64,000 nt of DNA from a candidate division WOR-3 bacterium (lineage in GTDB: Bacteria > Hydrothermota > Tepidihabitantia > SM23-42): NCBI GenBank assembly GCA_029858255.1, contig JAOUFJ010000002.1, positions 74,637 through 138,636 of the forward strand, written 5' to 3'. The notes beneath the pieces are model-generated. The model worked only from the letters and a program-made list of their open reading frames with translations, was not told where the DNA came from and ran no database searches. A program made the position numbers and the translations under genes. Numbering within the stretch: position 1 is the stretch's first letter; each line of letters starts with the position of its first letter. Shown here one piece after another: positions 60,158-64,000 of the stretch.

Positions 60158-63100
60158 ATGAAGAAGTTCATTTTTTGTATTTTTATACTGATGCTGGGTG
60201 CCCAAGCACAGGAAATCGGGGCGAAATACCTCATTATCACCCACGATAATTTCTACAACGATATCCAACCCCTTGCCCAGTGGAAACACAAAAAGGGTAT
60301 GAGAACAAAGGTTGTCAAATTCTCAGAGATCGGCACGACCTCGACACAGATAAAGAGTTACATCACGTACGGTTTCAACAACTGGCAGATACGACCGGAA
60401 TTCGTTCTGCTCGTCGGCTCCCCGGATCTAATACCGTGGGGACAGACATATCCATATACATACTCAGATCACCCCTACATGAACATGAACACCGATATCT
60501 ATAACGAAATACTCCTCGGCAGATTGACCGTGCATAATACTACCGAGGCTCAGACCGTTGTGAACAAAATACTACTATACGAACGCACACCCTACATGGG
60601 TGACACAGCATGGATGCGCAACGCGTGTCTTATCGTTGCGGAAGATGGCCTTACGTATCCTCCAGTGCCAGGTACTGACGACTACATTTACTGGGGCGAC
60701 AGCCGGCATGCTTACAACCTGATGCTGGCGAACGGATACAATAGAATGGACACGTTATCCACCTTGCTCGGTGATAATTACAACGATGTTATCCAATCAG
60801 TGAACAACGGCGTGGGCTTCGTGCAGTTCCGGGGCCAGGGCGTTGGCAACTGGTGGGGACCATTCGGTGTCAACCCTGATAATACTGCAAATGGTAGCAT
60901 GCTGCCGATCGTCCTTTCTATAACATGTTCTACCATCGGCACCGGCTCAACACCGGCAACAGCGGAGCGCTGGCTCCTGACCGGAACGCCAACGACTCCA
61001 CGCGGTGCATCCGGCTATTTTGCCACGACGACGGTCAGAAGCCACGTCGCTCAAATAAGAAGCGCAGTCGCGAGAGGTTTTTTCACCGCGATATTTACCA
61101 ATGGACAGAGAACGTTTGGCGAAGCTTGCGAAGGCGGAAGATTGAACCTGTACAACCTCTACAGTGATACGCAGGACTACCAGGGGTTCGCGACGCTCGG
61201 TGATCCGGAAATGAATATCTGGACGGCAACGCCCAGGTCAATCGATGTAGCACATGTTCCTTCATTGGCTGCTGAGGATGAAACTCTATTGGTGACCGTC
61301 ACCCTGAGCAACGGCGGACCGATCGATTCGGCACTGGTATGCGCAGTCCTCGATACGACAGTATACTCGTACGGCATTACAGACAACAACGGTCAGATAG
61401 TCTTGCAGCTGCCGACCATGCATCCGGGACAAATGGACATAACCGTGACCGGACGGAATTTGATACCGCATGAAGGGACGATCGAAATCGTCGGCGATAA
61501 TGCATATCTCCAGTATCAGAGTCATATTCTCAACGATTCGCTCGGCAATAATAATGGAATACCGGAAAATGGAGAAACCATACTGTTAACAGCGACGATA
61601 GCGAACATCGGTCTGATGGCAGCGACCGGTGTCAGTGCAACATTACGGTCGGACGATGAATTCGTTTCGATCATCGACAGCGTTTCCTACTATGGTGACA
61701 TACAACCGCAGGATTCGGCCAGCAACATCAGTCCGTATGCAATCGCCATATCGAACATCTGCCCTGATGGTCACATCGCGGTTCTCCGACTCCTGATGAC
61801 AGATTCGGGAAGCAATGAATGGATAAGCAACTTCTCTATAATCATCACGAATACCGCATCAGGCACCTGGGTTGGCCCAGACGAATACGGCTACTATATC
61901 TACGATGATACTGATACCCTGACCGGTTATGCTCCGACATTTGACTGGTATGACGGCACAATGGCTATCGTGCCTGAGATAAGCGATGAGGATGCCGATA
62001 CGGTGACATATTCCCTACCATTCACCTTTCCGTTCTATGGCTTGAGCTATAATGCTGTCGGTATGTGTTCCAATGGCTTTCTCGAAATGGGAGTATCGAC
62101 CCACCGCTTTGGTGTTAACACACAGATACCCGCGGCCGGTGGTCCGAGAAGACTGCTCGCTGCTTTCTGGGACGACTTAGATCCCACGGTCGATTCTGGC
62201 TCAGGTGATGTGTACTATGCTTACGATACGACCAATCATCGTTACATAGTAGAATTCCGTAGTATCGGACACTGGGGTACTGTTCCCCAGACCCAGCGAG
62301 AGACATTCCAGGTGCAACTACTAGATCCGCAGTACTACACTACACCGACCGGTGACGGAGAAATCCTCTTTCTCTATGATACGGTAATGAATGCAAGTTC
62401 GAATACGGTTGGCATCGAAGATCATACCGAAACGCGCGGCCTCCAGTACGTCTACAACAATAGCTACCACCCGAACGCGGCACCCTTGCAGAACGGGCGT
62501 GCATTACTGATAACCACGAAGACCCCGGCAGGCATATGGCTACATACTGTAGACTTTTCGTTCGAAGATTCGACCGGCGGCAATAATAACGGCATCATCG
62601 ACCCCGGCGAAACAATACAAATCTACTTACAACTAATGAACAGCGGCAACGCCGCGGCAAACAATGTTACGACAATTCTCAGAACTGGTGACCCCGACGC
62701 CAGCATTACGGACAGCACCGCAGAGTTCGGATTGATCTCTCAGGGATCGGTCGCGGCCAACTACGGCGACCCATATGTCGTCGAGATCAGCACCACGCCA
62801 TCAGATACGACGATCGGTTTTGTCCTTTATATTAGCTGCAACAGCGGTGCTTATCACAAATCTGATTACTTCACGTTCTACTTGTACGGTTCCCCAGGAG
62901 TTGAAGAACAGAAAACCGGCATGCTCGGTGTTGTTAGTCTCAACATTTGTCCCAATCCCTTCAAACTCTCGACCGACATTAATTATACCATACCTTACGC
63001 AGGATACGCGACCCACGAGAATGCTACTTTGAAAATATATGATGTGACCGGGAGAATGGTAAAAGACTTCTCTGGATTGCTGTCGGCTAATGCATACCAG

Positions 63101-63220
63101 TCATCTATTAGCTGGGACGGAACCGATGATATCGGACGGCGCGTTGCCAATGGTATCTACTTCATAGCTCTTGATTCCCAGGGCATCAAAGAAAGGGCTA
63201 AGGTGATCCTGGTTAAATGA
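60158..63220 (+). CDS. gingipain-like (C25) protein, paralogue 4, with sorting module
   Basis: A 1020-residue secreted protein. Signal peptide (FIFCIFILMLGAQA), C25-type domain with GAKYLIITHDNFY and the Cys in SITCSTIG (codon 60926-60928); the His position is Gln in FRGQGVGNWW. Then an Ig-like Ca-loop domain (LGNNNGIPENGE), a beta-sandwich domain like that of the 49188 gene, a second Ca-loop domain (GGNNNGIIDPGE) and the C-terminal module (GIYFIAL ... KVILVK). Its stop overlaps the M14 peptidase gene (ATGA), so the two are probably co-translated. Confidence 0.87.
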   Translation: MKKFIFCIFILMLGAQAQEIGAKYLIITHDNFYNDIQPLAQWKHKKGMRTKVVKFSEIGTTSTQIKSYITYGFNNWQIRPEFVLLVGSPDLIPWGQTYPYTYSDHPYMNMNTDIYNEILLGRLTVHNTTEAQTVVNKILLYERTPYMGDTAWMRNACLIVAEDGLTYPPVPGTDDYIYWGDSRHAYNLMLANGYNRMDTLSTLLGDNYNDVIQSVNNGVGFVQFRGQGVGNWWGPFGVNPDNTANGSMLPIVLSITCSTIGTGSTPATAERWLLTGTPTTPRGASGYFATTTVRSHVAQIRSAVARGFFTAIFTNGQRTFGEACEGGRLNLYNLYSDTQDYQGFATLGDPEMNIWTATPRSIDVAHVPSLAAEDETLLVTVTLSNGGPIDSALVCAVLDTTVYSYGITDNNGQIVLQLPTMHPGQMDITVTGRNLIPHEGTIEIVGDNAYLQYQSHILNDSLGNNNGIPENGETILLTATIANIGLMAATGVSATLRSDDEFVSIIDSVSYYGDIQPQDSASNISPYAIAISNICPDGHIAVLRLLMTDSGSNEWISNFSIIITNTASGTWVGPDEYGYYIYDDTDTLTGYAPTFDWYDGTMAIVPEISDEDADTVTYSLPFTFPFYGLSYNAVGMCSNGFLEMGVSTHRFGVNTQIPAAGGPRRLLAAFWDDLDPTVDSGSGDVYYAYDTTNHRYIVEFRSIGHWGTVPQTQRETFQVQLLDPQYYTTPTGDGEILFLYDTVMNASSNTVGIEDHTETRGLQYVYNNSYHPNAAPLQNGRALLITTKTPAGIWLHTVDFSFEDSTGGNNNGIIDPGETIQIYLQLMNSGNAAANNVTTILRTGDPDASITDSTAEFGLISQGSVAANYGDPYVVEISTTPSDTTIGFVLYISCNSGAYHKSDYFTFYLYGSPGVEEQKTGMLGVVSLNICPNPFKLSTDINYTIPYAGYATHENATLKIYDVTGRMVKDFSGLLSANAYQSSISWDGTDDIGRRVANGIYFIALDSQGIKERAKVILVK

Positions 63221-64000
63221 TCTGGCTGCTCTTTTTTCTGACGCTCGACCCACGCTATCATACACGTGATGAAGTCGCACATGAATTGGACTCAATTGCC
63301 AGAAACTATCCCGGTATAACGATGCTCGATACCATAGGCTATTCATCATTCGATTCTGTTCCTTTGTTCGGACTGAAGATATCGGACAATCCGGTCGAGG
63401 ACGAGGACGAACCGGCGGTGCTCTATATCGGATGCCATCATGCCGAAGAGATACTGGGCATTGAGATCTGCATGTATATGATATCTGAACTGACCAGCAA
63501 TTACGGCACCGATTCGACGGTCACTTACTGGGTCGACAATCGTGAAATATGGTTCGTTCCACTGATGAATCCCGATGGTCAGAGTGTGGTCATGGCTCCC
63601 CCGGAGACTGTGTGGCGGGATACTACCTGGCGTGACAACAAACGTGATAATAACAATAGCGGGTTCTTCGAACTGGCATATGACGGTGTTGACCTGAATC
63701 GTAATTACGACTTTTACTGGACCGAGGGCGGGAGCACTGATCCCACTTCGGAATTCTATATAGGTCCATACTCTTTTTCTGAAAATGAAACACGCGCGAT
63801 AAGAGACCTCGCGTTCACAAACAACTTTACATTCTGTATCACCTACCACTCGGCACGCTATGGTTTGACCGAGGTAGTGTACTTCCCGTGGGACTGGGAG
63901 GGTGGATACTCGCCCGACTTTCCATTCATCAGGACTATCGCTGATACGATCTCCAAGCGGATAATAAGGGACTCGGGTATTGGCTACTATAGCGCGCTGC
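63217..64000 (+). CDS. M14-family zinc carboxypeptidase (3' truncated)
   Basis: A partial gene of 261 codons running off the right edge. It has a short signal-like start (MIWLLFFLTL), the zinc motif HxxE (H75, E78 in CHHAEEI), NPDG (118-121), the substrate-binding DLNRNY (159-164) and a candidate third zinc ligand in TYHSARYG. These define the M14 carboxypeptidase family, which trims C-terminal residues or amidated peptides. ATG 63217 overlaps the previous stop. Given the operon, it could act on surface proteins or on poly-gamma-glutamate; this is speculation. Confidence 0.9.
   Translation, partial: MIWLLFFLTLDPRYHTRDEVAHELDSIARNYPGITMLDTIGYSSFDSVPLFGLKISDNPVEDEDEPAVLYIGCHHAEEILGIEICMYMISELTSNYGTDSTVTYWVDNREIWFVPLMNPDGQSVVMAPPETVWRDTTWRDNKRDNNNSGFFELAYDGVDLNRNYDFYWTEGGSTDPTSEFYIGPYSFSENETRAIRDLAFTNNFTFCITYHSARYGLTEVVYFPWDWEGGYSPDFPFIRTIADTISKRIIRDSGIGYYSAL

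Overview
The window looks like a fragment from an uncultivated, anaerobic or microaerophilic Gram-negative bacterium, perhaps in the FCB group near candidate phylum WOR-3/Stahlbacteria. This is inferred from gene content; no rRNA or marker tree supports it. Evidence for an outer membrane is a beta-barrel protein, a decayed KdsB start, and several long secreted proteins sharing one C-terminal module of the FlgD-Ig/type IX sorting kind. Evidence for anaerobiosis is a four-subunit 2-oxoacid:ferredoxin oxidoreductase, a flavodiiron protein, superoxide reductase and rubrerythrins. Both edges cut a gene (FeoB on the left, an M14 carboxypeptidase on the right). I found no rRNA, tRNA, CRISPR array, insertion sequence or phage gene, no stretch over 300 bases without a gene, and no convincing intrinsic terminator.

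Region 1 (1-22.9 kb, all plus strand) is an iron, sulfur and oxygen-defence island. FeoB and a PerR/Fur-type regulator are followed by a NifU-type protein. Next comes a tightly overlapping set: flavin reductase-rubredoxin fusion, flavodiiron protein and KorDABC. Five ferritin-like/rubrerythrin genes are scattered through the island. A sulfur-trafficking block holds TusA, DsrE, an IscS homologue whose PLP lysine is replaced by Asp, and IscU fused to a thioredoxin-reductase-like domain. CopA, a YHS protein, glutaredoxin, a ferredoxin:thioredoxin reductase-rubredoxin fusion, desulforedoxin, superoxide reductase, peroxiredoxin, nitroreductase, a YyaL-type protein, a protein disulfide oxidoreductase and an Mrp ATPase complete it.

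Region 2 (23-33.4 kb) holds metabolic and housekeeping genes: two trehalose-making enzymes (fused OtsA-OtsB and TreT), a second IscU, a phosphoesterase, a 2-hydroxyacid dehydrogenase, an FmdE-like protein, a NUDIX-PanD fusion, a radical SAM protein, an O6-alkylguanine repair protein and a methyltransferase.

Region 3 (33.5-43.6 kb) holds a secreted sialidase-like propeller whose C-terminal module is cut by an in-frame TAG. A minus-strand operon follows: secreted FG-GAP protein, small Cys-rich protein, ATP-dependent DNA ligase, DUF2284 protein, RtcA. ClpC is next to it.

Region 4 (43.7-64 kb, plus strand) starts with poly-gamma-glutamate genes pgsB, pgsC and pgsW. These are overlapped by a duplicated-domain protein, a putative outer-membrane barrel, an LVIVD-repeat protein and a gingipain-like (C25) protein. 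A YCF48-like propeller, three more C25-like proteins and an M14 carboxypeptidase follow. All four C25-like proteins keep the Cys but lack the dyad His.

The best leads for something undescribed are the TusA-DsrE-IscS(Lys to Asp)-IscU block, the pgsBCW-barrel-surface protein operon, the His-less C25 family and the NUDIX-PanD fusion. Promoters are unusually readable: most have a near-consensus -35, a 16-bp spacer and TATAAT, and two place the start codon at the predicted transcription start, suggesting leaderless mRNAs.
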